A DNA stretch of 64,000 nt. It comes from Nocardioides aurantiacus. Its GTDB lineage: Bacteria > Actinomycetota > Actinomycetes > Propionibacteriales > Nocardioidaceae. Shown here piece after piece: positions 1-7,585 of this stretch (position 1 is the first letter of the stretch; each line of letters starts with the position of its first letter). The notes beneath the pieces are model-generated. The model saw only the letters and a list, made by a program, of their open reading frames with translations, did no database searches and was not told the origin of the DNA. Location of the stretch: NCBI RefSeq assembly GCF_003752505.1, contig NZ_RKHO01000001.1, positions 2,790,001 through 2,854,000 on the forward strand. Direction: 5' to 3'. A program made the translations under genes and the position numbers.

Positions 1-888
1 ACCGACATCGCGTTCGCCCTGGCCATCCTGGCCATCATCAGCACCCACCTGCCCACAGGACTGCGGACGTTCCTGCTCACGCTCGCCGTGGTGGACGACC
101 TCGTGGCTGTCACCATCATCGCGATCTTCTACACCGCCGACCTCCAGCTCCTCCCCCTCGCCGGCGCCCTGGTCCCCCTCGGCCTCTTCGCCCTCGCCGT
201 GCAACGCCGCATCCGCTCGTGGTGGCTGCTGCTGCCCCTGGCCGCGGCGACCTGGGTCCTGGTCCACGAGTCCGGCGTGCACGCCACCGTGGCGGGCGTG
301 CTGCTCGGCTTCACCGTCCCGGTCATCCGCTCCGCTGCTGCCGGGGGCCCCGACGCCGGCCCTGGTCTCGCAGAACACTTCGAGCACCGCATCCGGCCCA
401 TCTCCGCCGGCCTGGCCGTCCCGGTGTTCGCCTTCTTCGCCGCAGGCGTCGAGATCGGCGGCCTCTCCGGCCTGACCGAGTCCCTCACCGACCCCATCGC
501 CCTGGGCATCATCGCCGGGCTGGTGCTCGGCAAGCCCATCGGGATCCTCGGCACCGCCTGGCTCACCGCCCGCTTCACCCACGCCACCCTCGACGACGAG
601 CTGACCTGGCTCGACGTCCTGGGGGTCTCACTGCTCGGTGGCATCGGGTTCACCGTCTCGCTCCTCATCGGCGACCTCGCCTTCGGCGCCGGCAGCACCG
701 CCGACGACCACGTGAAGGTCGGGATCCTCACCGGCTCCCTGGTCGCCGGCCTCCTGGCCGCGGTGCTCGTGAAGTCCCGTGACCGCGTGTACGAGCAGAT
801 GGCGGCCGACGAAGCGATCGACGCCGACGACGACGGCATCCCCGACGTCTACCAGCGCGAGCAGGAGGATCGCGATGCCGACCGCTGA
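1..888 (+). CDS. nhaA: Na+/H+ antiporter NhaA (5' end outside window)
   Basis: This is the C-terminal part of an NhaA-type sodium/proton antiporter of the inner membrane; the frame is open from base 1 and the start lies upstream. The first visible residues are TDIAFAL, which holds the catalytic Asp equivalent to E. coli D133, followed by VVDDL with the paired Asp residues (E. coli D163/D164). Several hydrophobic segments and the late [13 protein letters not shown] helix fit the family. The tail is unusual: after the last helix it runs into an acidic stretch containing [12 protein letters not shown], resembling a calcium-binding loop. The small ORF beginning at 875 overlaps its 3' end. Function is secure. 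Confidence 0.93.
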   Translation, partial: TDIAFALAILAIISTHLPTGLRTFLLTLAVVDDLVAVTIIAIFYTADLQLLPLAGALVPLGLFALAVQRRIRSWWLLLPLAAATWVLVHESGVHATVAGVLLGFTVPVIRSAAAGGPDAGPGLAEHFEHRIRPISAGLAVPVFAFFAAGVEIGGLSGLTESLTDPIALGIIAGLVLGKPIGILGTAWLTARFTHATLDDELTWLDVLGVSLLGGIGFTVSLLIGDLAFGAGSTADDHVKVGILTGSLVAGLLAAVLVKSRDRVYEQMAADEAIDADDDGIPDVYQREQEDRDADR

Positions 889-976
889 GCACGACGCGCC
901 CGCCCCTCCCGGCCGGCTGCTCCCCGCAGCGTCCGGGCCCGGTCGCACCACCACGCTCGAGCCGTGGCAGCCATGA
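875..976 (+). CDS. Possible 33-residue small protein bridging nhaA and the next gene
   Basis: A 33-codon frame starts with ATG inside the end of nhaA. A perfect AGGAGG lies at 863-868 with six bases between it and the ATG, one of the best ribosome-binding sites in the window. Its TGA overlaps the ATG of the downstream membrane protein (ATGA, 973-976). The product ([20 protein letters not shown] at the start) is rich in Pro, Ala and Gly, has no membrane segment and matches no family I recognise. It could be a real small protein or simply a translational relay that loads ribosomes onto the next gene. The signals are visible; the role is inference. Confidence 0.5.
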   Translation: MPTAEHDAPAPPGRLLPAASGPGRTTTLEPWQP

Positions 977-1650
977 CGCCGCCGGAGGCGGTGCGGCACC
1001 CGGTGCCGCTGGCCGTGGCTACGGCGGACTTCGCGGCCAAGGCCGGGCTCGTCGTGCTGCTCGTGATGTCGATGATCTTCCCGGAGCTGGGCAACGTGGA
1101 GGACAAGGCGGCCGGCCTCCGGGCGGTCGCCTACCCGGCGCTGGCGTTCACCGTTCCCGTGATCTGGTGGGTGTGGTGGCGGGAACGATCCTCCTTCCCC
1201 TGGGTCGCCGACCTCATGATCACGTCCACGTGCTTCACCGACACCCTGGGCAACAGGCTCGACCTGTACGACTCCGTGGTGTGGTTCGACGACCTGATGC
1301 ACCTGATGAACACCGGCCTGCTCACTGCCGCCGTCGTGCTCCTGACCATGCGGCACAGCTCGACCCTGGGCGCCGTCGTCGAGCGCTCACTGGCCTTCGG
1401 CGTCACCGCAGCGGTGTCGTGGGAGGTAGCCGAGTACTTCGCCTTCATCGCCAACTCCTCCGAGAAGCGCCACGCCTACACGGACACCCTCGGCGACCTG
1501 TCGCTCGGATCCCTGGGCTCGGTCCTGGGGGGCGTCCTGGTCCACCGCCTGTGGCGCCGAGGACTCCTCACCTCAGCGGCACCCCAGCTGGAACCCCGGA
1601 CCCTGCCACCAGCACCTGAGTTTCCGGCTGTCGCGACGGCCCCCGGCTAG
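973..1650 (+). CDS. Integral membrane protein, YjdF/DUF2238-like
   Basis: A 225-residue polytopic membrane protein. The ATG at 973 is preferred over GTG 964 because it overlaps the stop of the upstream small ORF. It has about five or six hydrophobic segments, a FDDLMHLMNTGLL stretch near the middle and a YTDTLGDLSLGSLGSVLGG stretch near the end. This arrangement (Asp-rich loop before a helix, then D-x-x-GD-x-x-x-N/S-x-x-G) is typical of the DUF2238/YjdF-like family, whose function is unknown. It may form one transcription unit with nhaA, which would hint at a role in ion or pH homeostasis, but that is only inferred from position. It ends 10 bases before the convergent arsC. Confidence 0.7.
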   Translation: MTPPEAVRHPVPLAVATADFAAKAGLVVLLVMSMIFPELGNVEDKAAGLRAVAYPALAFTVPVIWWVWWRERSSFPWVADLMITSTCFTDTLGNRLDLYDSVVWFDDLMHLMNTGLLTAAVVLLTMRHSSTLGAVVERSLAFGVTAAVSWEVAEYFAFIANSSEKRHAYTDTLGDLSLGSLGSVLGGVLVHRLWRRGLLTSAAPQLEPRTLPPAPEFPAVATAPG

Positions 1651-1660
1651 TGGTCAGGAC

Positions 1661-2125
1661 CTAGACCGCACGCTCGAGCACGGAGGCCGGAAGCCGGATG
1701 CCGGGCACGAGCTCGGTGAGCATGGTCCGGACACGGCTGTCGAGGTCAGCGACCACGGCGCGTACACCGGCCTCGTCCTGGCCGCCGGGGTCGGCGACGG
1801 GCCAGTCGACGTACCGGACTCCCGGGACGTAGGGGCACTCCTCGCCGCAGCCGAGGGTGATGGCCACGGTGCTGGCTGCGATGGTCTCGCGGGTCAGCAG
1901 CTTCGGCTGCTCGGCGGAGGTGTCGAGCCCGAGCTTCTCGAGCACGTCGGCGACCTCGGGGTGGATGTGCTCCCCCGGCTGGGTGCCGGCCGAGAGGGCG
2001 GTCACCTGGCCGCCGGCGTAGTGCTCGGTGAGGACGCGGCTGATGACGGAGCGGCCGCCGTTGCGGACACAGGCGAAGACGACCTGCGGCACGTGGTTCG
2101 TGGCGACCGGATCGGTGGTGGTCAT
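1661..2125 (-). CDS. arsC: Arsenate reductase / arsenate-mycothiol transferase (LMW-phosphatase fold)
   Basis: A 154-residue low-molecular-weight-phosphatase-fold protein that detoxifies arsenate. The CX5R loop CVRNGGR (Cys19-Arg25) sits after the first beta strand and the C-terminal half contains VDWPVADP with the general-acid Asp. Two further cysteines occur in LGCGEECP. In actinobacteria this fold usually forms an arsenate-mycothiol adduct, so mycothiol rather than thioredoxin is the likely partner (inference). The ATG at 2125 overlaps the acr3 stop (ATGA), and open frame continues upstream in the same phase, but the phosphatase fold begins here. It is the last gene of arsR-acr3-arsC. Confidence 0.88.
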   Translation of the reverse strand: MTTTDPVATNHVPQVVFACVRNGGRSVISRVLTEHYAGGQVTALSAGTQPGEHIHPEVADVLEKLGLDTSAEQPKLLTRETIAASTVAITLGCGEECPYVPGVRYVDWPVADPGGQDEAGVRAVVADLDSRVRTMLTELVPGIRLPASVLERAV

Positions 2126-3246
2126 CGGTCGGCTCCAGCGGTGGTGTCGGTCGGGGTGGTCGTGCGTTCGCGGTAGAACCTGCGCGCCCACAGGCTCAGG
2201 TAGACGAGTGCGACCAGCGCCGGGACCTCGATCAGCGGGCCGACGACCCCGGCGAGCGCCTGCCCGGAGGTGACGCCGAAGACACCGATGGCCACCGCGA
2301 TGGCGAGCTCGAAGTTGTTGCCGGCGGCGGTGAAGGAGACGGCCGTGGCGCGCTGGTAGTCGAACCCGAGCGCCTTGGTGAGCAGCATCGAGCCGCCCCA
2401 CATGAGGGCGAAGTAGACGAGCAGGGGCAGCGCGATGCGAGCGACGTCGAGCGGTCGGGAGGTGATGGTGCCGCCCTGCAGCGCGAACAGGATGACGATG
2501 GTGAACAGCAGCCCGTAGAGCGCGGCCGGTCCGATCTTCGGCAGGAACCGGGACTCGTACCAGTCGCGACCCTTGGCCCGCTCCCCCAGCGTGCGGGTGA
2601 GGTAGCCGGCGAGCAGCGGGATGCCGAGGAACACCAGCACGGACTTCGCGATCCCCCAGACGGACACGTCGAGCGCGGCCTGCTCGAGGCCGAGCCAGCC
2701 GGGCAGGACCTGGAGGTAGAAGTAGCCCAGGACGGCGAAGGCGAGGATCTGGAAGACCGCGTTGATCGCGACCAGGATCGCGGCCGCCTCGCGGTCGCCG
2801 CAGGCCAGGTCGTTCCAGATCAGCACCATCGCGATGCAGCGGGCCAGCCCCACGATGATGAGGCCGGTGCGGTACTCCGGAAGGTCGGGCAGCAGCAGCC
2901 ACGCCAGCGCGAACATCAGTGCCGGGCCGAGCACCCAGTTGAGGAAGATGGACGTGCCCAGCAGGCGCGTGTCGCGGGTGACGTGGCCGAGCTCGTCGTA
3001 GCGGACCTTCGCCAGGACCGGGTACATCATGATCAGCAGGCCGATGGCGATGGGCAGCGACACCGAGCCGATCTCGACTGCGGCCAACGCGTCGTCCATG
3101 CCGGGCACCAGCCGCCCGAGCAGGAGGCCGACGACCATGGCGACGCCGATCCACACCGGCAGGAACCGGTCGAGGGTCGACAGCTGGTGCAGCACGTCAC
3201 CGTCGGGTGCGGACGGACGCTTCGTCTCGTTCACGGTGTCGCTCAT
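2122..3246 (-). CDS. acr3: Arsenite efflux transporter, ACR3 family
   Basis: A 374-residue membrane protein with about ten hydrophobic helices, the usual size for ACR3 (BASS superfamily) arsenite/H+ antiporters. The signature GLARCIAMVLIWNDLACGD places the family's essential cysteine at residue 137. Later helices carry the FTAAGNNFELAIAVAIG motif. It exports the arsenite made by the adjacent arsenate reductase. It overlaps the ends of both neighbours by four bases (ATGA with arsR upstream and arsC downstream), so the three are almost certainly co-translated. Regulation should be by arsR. Confidence 0.95.
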   Translation of the reverse strand: MSDTVNETKRPSAPDGDVLHQLSTLDRFLPVWIGVAMVVGLLLGRLVPGMDDALAAVEIGSVSLPIAIGLLIMMYPVLAKVRYDELGHVTRDTRLLGTSIFLNWVLGPALMFALAWLLLPDLPEYRTGLIIVGLARCIAMVLIWNDLACGDREAAAILVAINAVFQILAFAVLGYFYLQVLPGWLGLEQAALDVSVWGIAKSVLVFLGIPLLAGYLTRTLGERAKGRDWYESRFLPKIGPAALYGLLFTIVILFALQGGTITSRPLDVARIALPLLVYFALMWGGSMLLTKALGFDYQRATAVSFTAAGNNFELAIAVAIGVFGVTSGQALAGVVGPLIEVPALVALVYLSLWARRFYRERTTTPTDTTAGADR

Positions 3247-3632
3247 GCCGGCACCCCGCTCGCGTCACCAGCAGCGGTGAACAGGTTGGCCAGCGCGGCC
3301 GTCGCGGCGGGCCGGGCGATGTAGAACACCCAGGTGCCGCGCTTCTCCCGGTCGAGCAGCCCGGCCTCGTGCAGCACCTTGAGGTGGTGGCTGATGGTGG
3401 GCTGGGACAGGTCGAAGTAGGGCAGCAGGTCGCACACGCACGCCTCCGCGCCTGCGTGGGAGAGCACGAGGGAGAGCAGACGCAGCCGCGCCGGGTCGGC
3501 GATGGCCTTGAGCATCGGCACCACCTGGGCGGCCGCCTCGGAGCTCAGCGGCTCGCGCGAGAGCGGCGTGCAGCACGCCAGGGCCTCATCGAGCGACGAC
3601 AGGTCGGAGGGCGGAGTGCATGAGTTCGACAC
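3243..3632 (-). CDS. arsR: Arsenite-responsive repressor ArsR
   Basis: A 129-residue winged-helix repressor of the ArsR/SmtB family. The DNA-recognition stretch is LSQPTISHHLKVLHEAGLL followed by the wing GTWVFY. Candidate As(III) ligands are the adjacent Cys20-Cys21 in ALACCTPL and Cys65/Cys67 in ACVCDLL, close to the CC-plus-one arrangement known in Corynebacterium ArsR. GTG 3632 is chosen because an imperfect palindrome and a possible -10 (CAAGAT, 3643-3638) lie directly upstream; a longer frame starting at 3719 would bury these. The transcript may be leaderless. First gene of arsR-acr3-arsC. Confidence 0.88.
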   Translation of the reverse strand: MSNSCTPPSDLSSLDEALACCTPLSREPLSSEAAAQVVPMLKAIADPARLRLLSLVLSHAGAEACVCDLLPYFDLSQPTISHHLKVLHEAGLLDREKRGTWVFYIARPAATAALANLFTAAGDASGVPA

Positions 3633-3638
3633 GCGTCT

Positions 3639-3656
3639 ATCTTGACATGGATCGAT
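3639..3656. promoter_or_regulatory. Candidate ArsR operator / ars promoter
   Basis: An imperfect inverted repeat of the form ATC-N4-CATG-N4-GAT lies seven bases upstream of the arsR GTG and overlaps a -10-like hexamer read on the minus strand. ArsR-family operators are typically such dyads overlapping the promoter. Symmetry is partial (10 of 18 positions), so this is a plausible rather than proven site. Confidence 0.4.
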
Positions 3657-3849
3657 ACGGTGCCACCACCGGCATCGAGACCGCGCTGCGGGGAAGCGGC
3701 CAGGTGAGAGGTCTCTCATGCAGCACTCACCGGGACCTCATCCGATCCGTGGACCGTCCGTGCGTGCGAGCAACCCTGAGGTCTGGCCGTGACCGCGAGG
3801 ACGTCTGCGGCTCGCGACTCCCACGCCCGGCCGGCGTCCAGGTGGCGCG

Positions 3850-4797
3850 GTGACGTCCACTCCCGCGTGGCGACCACACCTGCTCCGCAGGACCGGACGC
3901 CGCGGCCTGGCAGGTCCGACCGCGGCCGCGCTGGCGGACGTCGTGCCCCGGCCGGTCCTCGACTGGGTGAGGGGTGTCGTCCCGGACCCACGATGGGTGT
4001 CGACACCACCTCAGACGGGCATGGCTCGGGCGCGCGGCCGCGTGGTCCACCAGGTCGCCGACCGCGAGGGCGGCACGTGGTTCCTGAAGATCGAACCGCG
4101 AGCGACCGCGTGGGAACGAGAGGTCCGGGCGTACGACAGCTGGGGTCACGTCCCGGCCGGGTCCATGCCTGCCCTGGCAGCCTCCGACGAGACGCTGTCG
4201 ACCATCCTCGTCAGCGCACTCCCGGGCCTCCCCTCCGACGGCAGCGACCTCGACCACTTCCGACAGGCCGGAGCATGGCTCGCCCAGTTCCACGGCGGCG
4301 AGGAGCCGCGGCCTCGGACGAGGTCGATCGCCCAGGCAGGTCGGACGCTCGATGCGATGCACCAGCGCTACCCCGGCGCGGTCGGCGAGGCGGCGTACAC
4401 GTTCGCCCGCAGCGCCGTCCGGATGCTCGAGCAGCAACCGTCCCTGGAGCCTCTCGACATGCCGAGCCACGGCGACTTCCGCCCTCACAACTGGGTGACG
4501 GGCGCGACGAGCACGCTGGGAGTCATCGACTTCGGCGACTCCGGCTGGCACCCACCCACACGTGACCTCGCCGGGCTGTCCTACGCCTGGTGGCAGCGCA
4601 CCCCTGGCGCCGAGCAGGCGTTCGTCGCCGGCTACGGCCGACCTCTCACCCGCAGCGAGGGCGTCGCTGTCCTCGCCCGCAACTGCCACCGTGCCCTGTT
4701 CGACATCTACGAGGGGCACCGCCTGGGAGTACGGCCCAGCATCCGCCGTGGCCGCCGGCGGCTCCGTGCACTGATGGCGGCGTCGTCGGAGACCTGA
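3850..4797 (+). CDS. Aminoglycoside phosphotransferase (APH)-like kinase
   Basis: A 315-residue protein with the APH/choline-kinase fold. Lys80 (WFLKIE) and the nearby Glu of WEREVRAY form the nucleotide-binding pair, HGDFRPHNW (His207-Asn214) is the Brenner motif with catalytic Asp209, and VIDFGD (Asp227) binds Mg2+. The N-terminal 50 residues are Arg-rich. Substrate cannot be told: members phosphorylate aminoglycosides, choline, homoserine or other small molecules. It is monocistronic, reads away from arsR and converges on the next gene 22 bases downstream. GTG 3850 was chosen as the first start; a later start is possible since no clear ribosome site is seen. Confidence 0.75.
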   Translation: MTSTPAWRPHLLRRTGRRGLAGPTAAALADVVPRPVLDWVRGVVPDPRWVSTPPQTGMARARGRVVHQVADREGGTWFLKIEPRATAWEREVRAYDSWGHVPAGSMPALAASDETLSTILVSALPGLPSDGSDLDHFRQAGAWLAQFHGGEEPRPRTRSIAQAGRTLDAMHQRYPGAVGEAAYTFARSAVRMLEQQPSLEPLDMPSHGDFRPHNWVTGATSTLGVIDFGDSGWHPPTRDLAGLSYAWWQRTPGAEQAFVAGYGRPLTRSEGVAVLARNCHRALFDIYEGHRLGVRPSIRRGRRRLRALMAASSET

Positions 4798-4818
4798 GGG
4801 GTGGTCCGAGGGTGACGG

Positions 4819-5463
4819 TCACACGGCCGGGGTGGCGGCGAGCCGCTGCCGCTGCAGCCACCGCACGGCCGGGTAGCCGGTGACGAGACCCAGGATGATG
4901 CCGACCTGCATCAGGAACCAGAAGCTGCCCTCGGTCGCCGGCGGCATGTACTCGGTGACGTGCAGCAGCAACATCCAGCCGCCCATCCCGACGTCGAACG
5001 CCAGGACGGTGACGACGGCAGCGACCGCGGCACGGCCGGGGCCGGTCGTCGCGGCGCCGGCGGGGGTGGCCGCGCGCTCGTAGGCGAACAGCAGCAGCAT
5101 CGCGATGATCCCGATGACGATGATCATGACCCACAGGTCGATGCCGGCGATCGTCAGGCCCGAGAGCAGCACCAGCGGTACGCCGACCAGGTGGGCGACC
5201 GCCGAGGCACCGCCACCGGGCAGCCCCGCCACGGCCGCCGAGGTCGTCGCGTCGTCCCGTCCGCGGCGGCGGTGGAGCGGCACCGCGAACGGGCCCAGGT
5301 AGAGACCCGAGGCCACCCAGACCAGCTCGCTCGCGACCGAGGCGTGCCGGCGCCGGTCGCGACGGACGTCGAGCGCGATCCACGCGGCAGCGGCCACGGA
5401 CAGGGCGATGTAGATCCACGCCACCGGCGTCACCCAGTCGGGCACCCGGTCGACCATCTGCAT
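4819..5463 (-). CDS. DUF4396 family membrane protein
   Basis: A 214-residue membrane protein of the DUF4396 type, with an N-terminal helix, a Lys/Arg-rich loop and about five further hydrophobic segments. The C-terminal block FDVGMGGWMLLLHV followed by FWFLMQVGIILGLVTGYP is characteristic. ATG 5463 is preferred because AGGAC (5475-5471) lies seven bases upstream; GTG 5469 and ATG 5457 are alternatives. Family function is unknown. Members often sit beside metal-stress genes, and here the ars operon is close, but no operon link exists. Confidence 0.7.
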   Translation of the reverse strand: MQMVDRVPDWVTPVAWIYIALSVAAAAWIALDVRRDRRRHASVASELVWVASGLYLGPFAVPLHRRRGRDDATTSAAVAGLPGGGASAVAHLVGVPLVLLSGLTIAGIDLWVMIIVIGIIAMLLLFAYERAATPAGAATTGPGRAAVAAVVTVLAFDVGMGGWMLLLHVTEYMPPATEGSFWFLMQVGIILGLVTGYPAVRWLQRQRLAATPAV

Positions 5464-5572
5464 GTCCACGGTCCTGCACGCTCCCGGTGTCGAGGTACGG
5501 CGCGCGGTGGCGAGCCAGGGCAAGGGTGCCAGGCCGGCCCACCCCGCCGGGCCGTCCACCACGCGCGGGCGG

Positions 5573-6163
5573 TCAGCCGGCGGGAGCGACGGTGCGGCGC
5601 ATCACGGTGTTCTTCAGACCCTTGGGACGCACGAACTCGAAGCCGCAGCGCTCGTACATCGCCCGGGTGCCGTTGTAGAGGAACGACGACGACACCCTCT
5701 TCTCGCCCGGCACGTGCGGGTATCCCTCGACCACGCCGCCGCCCTCCCGGGCGATGAGGTCGAGGGCGCCGAGGAGCGCCGTCTCGGCCAGTCCGCGTCT
5801 GCGGTGACGCTTGTCGACGAAGATGCAGGTGACGCGGTAGTCGGGCACCAGGTCCGCCTCGGCGTCGTACTGCTTGCGGTGGTGGATGTTGGGAAGCTCG
5901 GCCGGCGTGCCGTACTCCGCCCACGCCACCGCCTCGTCGCCGTCGACGACCAGGGCGGCGTGCGCCACGCCGCACTCGACGTAGCGCTTCTTCTCGGCGC
6001 GGCTGCCCTCGGCACCCGGCGCCCGGTCCTCGCTGTCGGGGTGGAACCACGTGCACCAGCAGCCGCCGAAGATGCCGTTGTGGCGCAGCACCATGGCATC
6101 GAACATCGGCCACGTCTGGGGCGCGAGCGGGACGATCCGGAGCTCCTCGTTGGTCAGGGCCAT
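5573..6163 (-). CDS. GNAT-family N-acetyltransferase
   Basis: A 196-residue acetyl-CoA-dependent N-acetyltransferase. The acetyl-CoA loop is seen as VDKRHRRRGLAETAL (R/Q-x-x-G-x-G/A type) in the middle, and the C-terminal YERCGFEFVRP is the usual last motif A/B segment. The region GGCWCTWFHPD near the N terminus recurs in a subgroup of actinobacterial acetyltransferases. ATG 6163 is chosen; five further in-frame codons lie upstream but bring no better signal. The substrate is unknown and no neighbour suggests one. It is divergent from the methyltransferase that starts at 6257. Confidence 0.78.
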   Translation of the reverse strand: MALTNEELRIVPLAPQTWPMFDAMVLRHNGIFGGCWCTWFHPDSEDRAPGAEGSRAEKKRYVECGVAHAALVVDGDEAVAWAEYGTPAELPNIHHRKQYDAEADLVPDYRVTCIFVDKRHRRRGLAETALLGALDLIAREGGGVVEGYPHVPGEKRVSSSFLYNGTRAMYERCGFEFVRPKGLKNTVMRRTVAPAG

Positions 6164-6256
6164 GGGGCACGCTAGCAACCAGGACGCCCACCTGCCGGCT
6201 CACACGGGGAGGACCCGGGTCCCATCCGATGCGCTGTCGGTGACGAACCACCAGTC

Positions 6257-6943
6257 ATGACCCCGACCGCCACCCCGCGTGACCGCGTGCGCCGAGCGGC
6301 CCCGGCCGACCGGCTGCTCTCCGTGCCCGAGGCCATGGACGCGGTCTTCGGGGGCGAGGCGTGTCGCATGGTCCGCCCGGACGGCCGGGAGACGACCGTG
6401 GACACCGCCCTGTGGAGCGGCCGCCCCTCCCCGTCCGACGAACGGTTGTTCCTCGACCCGTGCGAGGGCCCGACCATCGACGTCGGGTGTGGACCGGGCA
6501 GGCTGGCCGGTGGCCTCACCGACCGCGGGGTCGTGACGCTCGGGACCGACATCTCACGGACCGCGGTCGAGCAGACCCGCGCCCGAGGGGCCGCGGCGCT
6601 CCGCCGCGACGTCTTCGGCGCGTTGCCCGCCGCCGGGAGGTGGCGCCACGTGCTCCTCGCCGACGGCAACATCGGCATCGGCGGCAGCCCGGTCAGGCTG
6701 CTGCGTCGCGTCCGGGAGCTGCTCCGACCGACGGGCACGGCCCTCGTCGAGCTGTCGCCGAGCGACACCTCCCGCGTCCACGAGGACGTCCGTCTCCGCG
6801 TCAGCGGGCGGCTCTCCCAGCCGTTCGCGTGGGCCACCGTCGGGTCGAGCCGCATCCCCGGCCTCGCCACCGCGGCCGGGCTGCGCGTCGTCTCGGTCGA
6901 CGAGGTCGACGGCCGCGCCACCGCCACGCTCAGCCCGGTGTGA
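6257..6943 (+). CDS. Class I SAM-dependent methyltransferase
   Basis: A 228-residue methyltransferase. Motif I is IDVGCGPGRLAGGL (Asp75-Gly81), followed by the acidic ribose-binding position at GTDIS and a motif IV-like LLADGNIGIGG. The first 70 residues are an extra N-terminal segment with PEAMDAVFGGEACRM. The absence of a substrate domain of known type prevents assignment of the target. A 41-base gap separates it from the DksA-like gene downstream, so the two may be cotranscribed. Confidence 0.78.
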   Translation: MTPTATPRDRVRRAAPADRLLSVPEAMDAVFGGEACRMVRPDGRETTVDTALWSGRPSPSDERLFLDPCEGPTIDVGCGPGRLAGGLTDRGVVTLGTDISRTAVEQTRARGAAALRRDVFGALPAAGRWRHVLLADGNIGIGGSPVRLLRRVRELLRPTGTALVELSPSDTSRVHEDVRLRVSGRLSQPFAWATVGSSRIPGLATAAGLRVVSVDEVDGRATATLSPV

Positions 6944-6983
6944 CGCGACCCGCGCGAACGGCCTCCGGCGTACTGGGTACTCG

Positions 6984-7346
6984 ATGCGCATGGACGAGGA
7001 CGAGGCACGCAAGCTGCTGGCACAGGAGCGCGACGAGGTCGAGGGGCTGCTGCGTCAGCTCGGACGTGACGAGGACGAGGTCCGGCCCGACGACGTGAAC
7101 GACCCGGGCGACGCCGGCGACTCGGTCGACGCCGCACAGCCCATCGAGCAGGAAGAGCGCGACGACGCCGTCGAGGCCGGGCTGCGCGACAAGCTCGCCG
7201 CCATCGACCGTGCGGAGCAGCGCCTCGCCGAGGGCACCTACGGCCGCTCGGTGCTCAGCGGCGACCCCATCCCCGACGCCCGGCTCGAGGCGCAGCCCAC
7301 CGCCGAGCTCACCGTCGAGGAGGCCGAGGCACAGTCGCGCTCGTAG
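6984..7346 (+). CDS. DksA/TraR-like protein lacking zinc-finger cysteines
   Basis: A 120-residue acidic protein. The first 80 residues form a charged, helical, probably coiled-coil region (HEXA-like spacing of Glu/Asp/Leu), and the C-terminal end aligns by eye with the DksA/TraR finger: TYGRSVLSGDPIPDARLEAQ corresponds to the usual YGxCxxCGxPIPxxRLEAxP, but every zinc-ligand Cys is replaced and there is no Cys in the whole protein. Cys-less DksA relatives that still bind RNA polymerase exist in bacteria, so a regulatory role is possible. A GGGTAC at 6975-6980 just before the start resembles a stress sigma-factor -10. Confidence 0.65.
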   Translation: MRMDEDEARKLLAQERDEVEGLLRQLGRDEDEVRPDDVNDPGDAGDSVDAAQPIEQEERDDAVEAGLRDKLAAIDRAEQRLAEGTYGRSVLSGDPIPDARLEAQPTAELTVEEAEAQSRS

Positions 7347-7357
7347 CCCGGCCCGAG

Positions 7358-7369
7358 GGGCGCTCGCCC
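7358..7369. terminator. Short hairpin between convergent genes
   Basis: GGGCG-CT-CGCCC forms a compact stem directly after the DksA-like gene and at the end of the dehydrogenase remnant. There is no T-tract, as is common in high-GC actinobacteria. It may serve as a weak bidirectional terminator. Confidence 0.4.
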
Positions 7370-7509
7370 TAGAGGATCGGACGCCCGCCCGTCACCGCCA
7401 CGCGGGCGCCGGAGACGTAGCCGGCCTCGTCGGAGGCCAGCACCACGTAGAGCGGTGCCAGCTCGACGGGCTGGCCCGCTCGGGGAGCCACGCTATTCAC
7501 CCGGGTGCC
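7369..7509 (-). pseudogene. Remnant of a short-chain dehydrogenase (C-terminal end with internal deletion)
   Basis: A 46-codon piece reads as the C-terminus of a classical short-chain dehydrogenase. It starts with GTRVNSVAP (the conserved G-[IT]-RVN-x-VAPG strand) and passes in frame straight to RAGQPVELAPLYVVLASDEA and YVSGARVAVTGG, the usual last 35 residues. About 25-35 residues that normally separate these two motifs are missing, and nothing upstream of GTRVN encodes the NAD-binding fold or YxxxK. No credible start is seen. It is therefore a decayed gene, most like the glucose/ribitol dehydrogenase type. Confidence 0.7.
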
Positions 7510-7525
7510 CCGACAGCCCGGACGC

Positions 7526-7577
7526 AGGTGCGTGCGCCGCGTCCGCACCTTCGTTCCCCGGCACCCACCGGGAACGA
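7526..7577. terminator. Two tandem hairpins after the SDR gene
   Basis: Two perfect hairpins lie back to back: AGGTGCG/CGCACCT (7526-7532 with 7544-7550) and TCGTTCCC/GGGAACGA (7551-7558 with 7570-7577), each with an 11-base loop. The second begins nine bases past the stop of the minus-strand SDR gene and is the likely terminator. A third hairpin sits inside the end of that gene. Confidence 0.5.
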
Positions 7578-7585
7578 GCCGGTCG

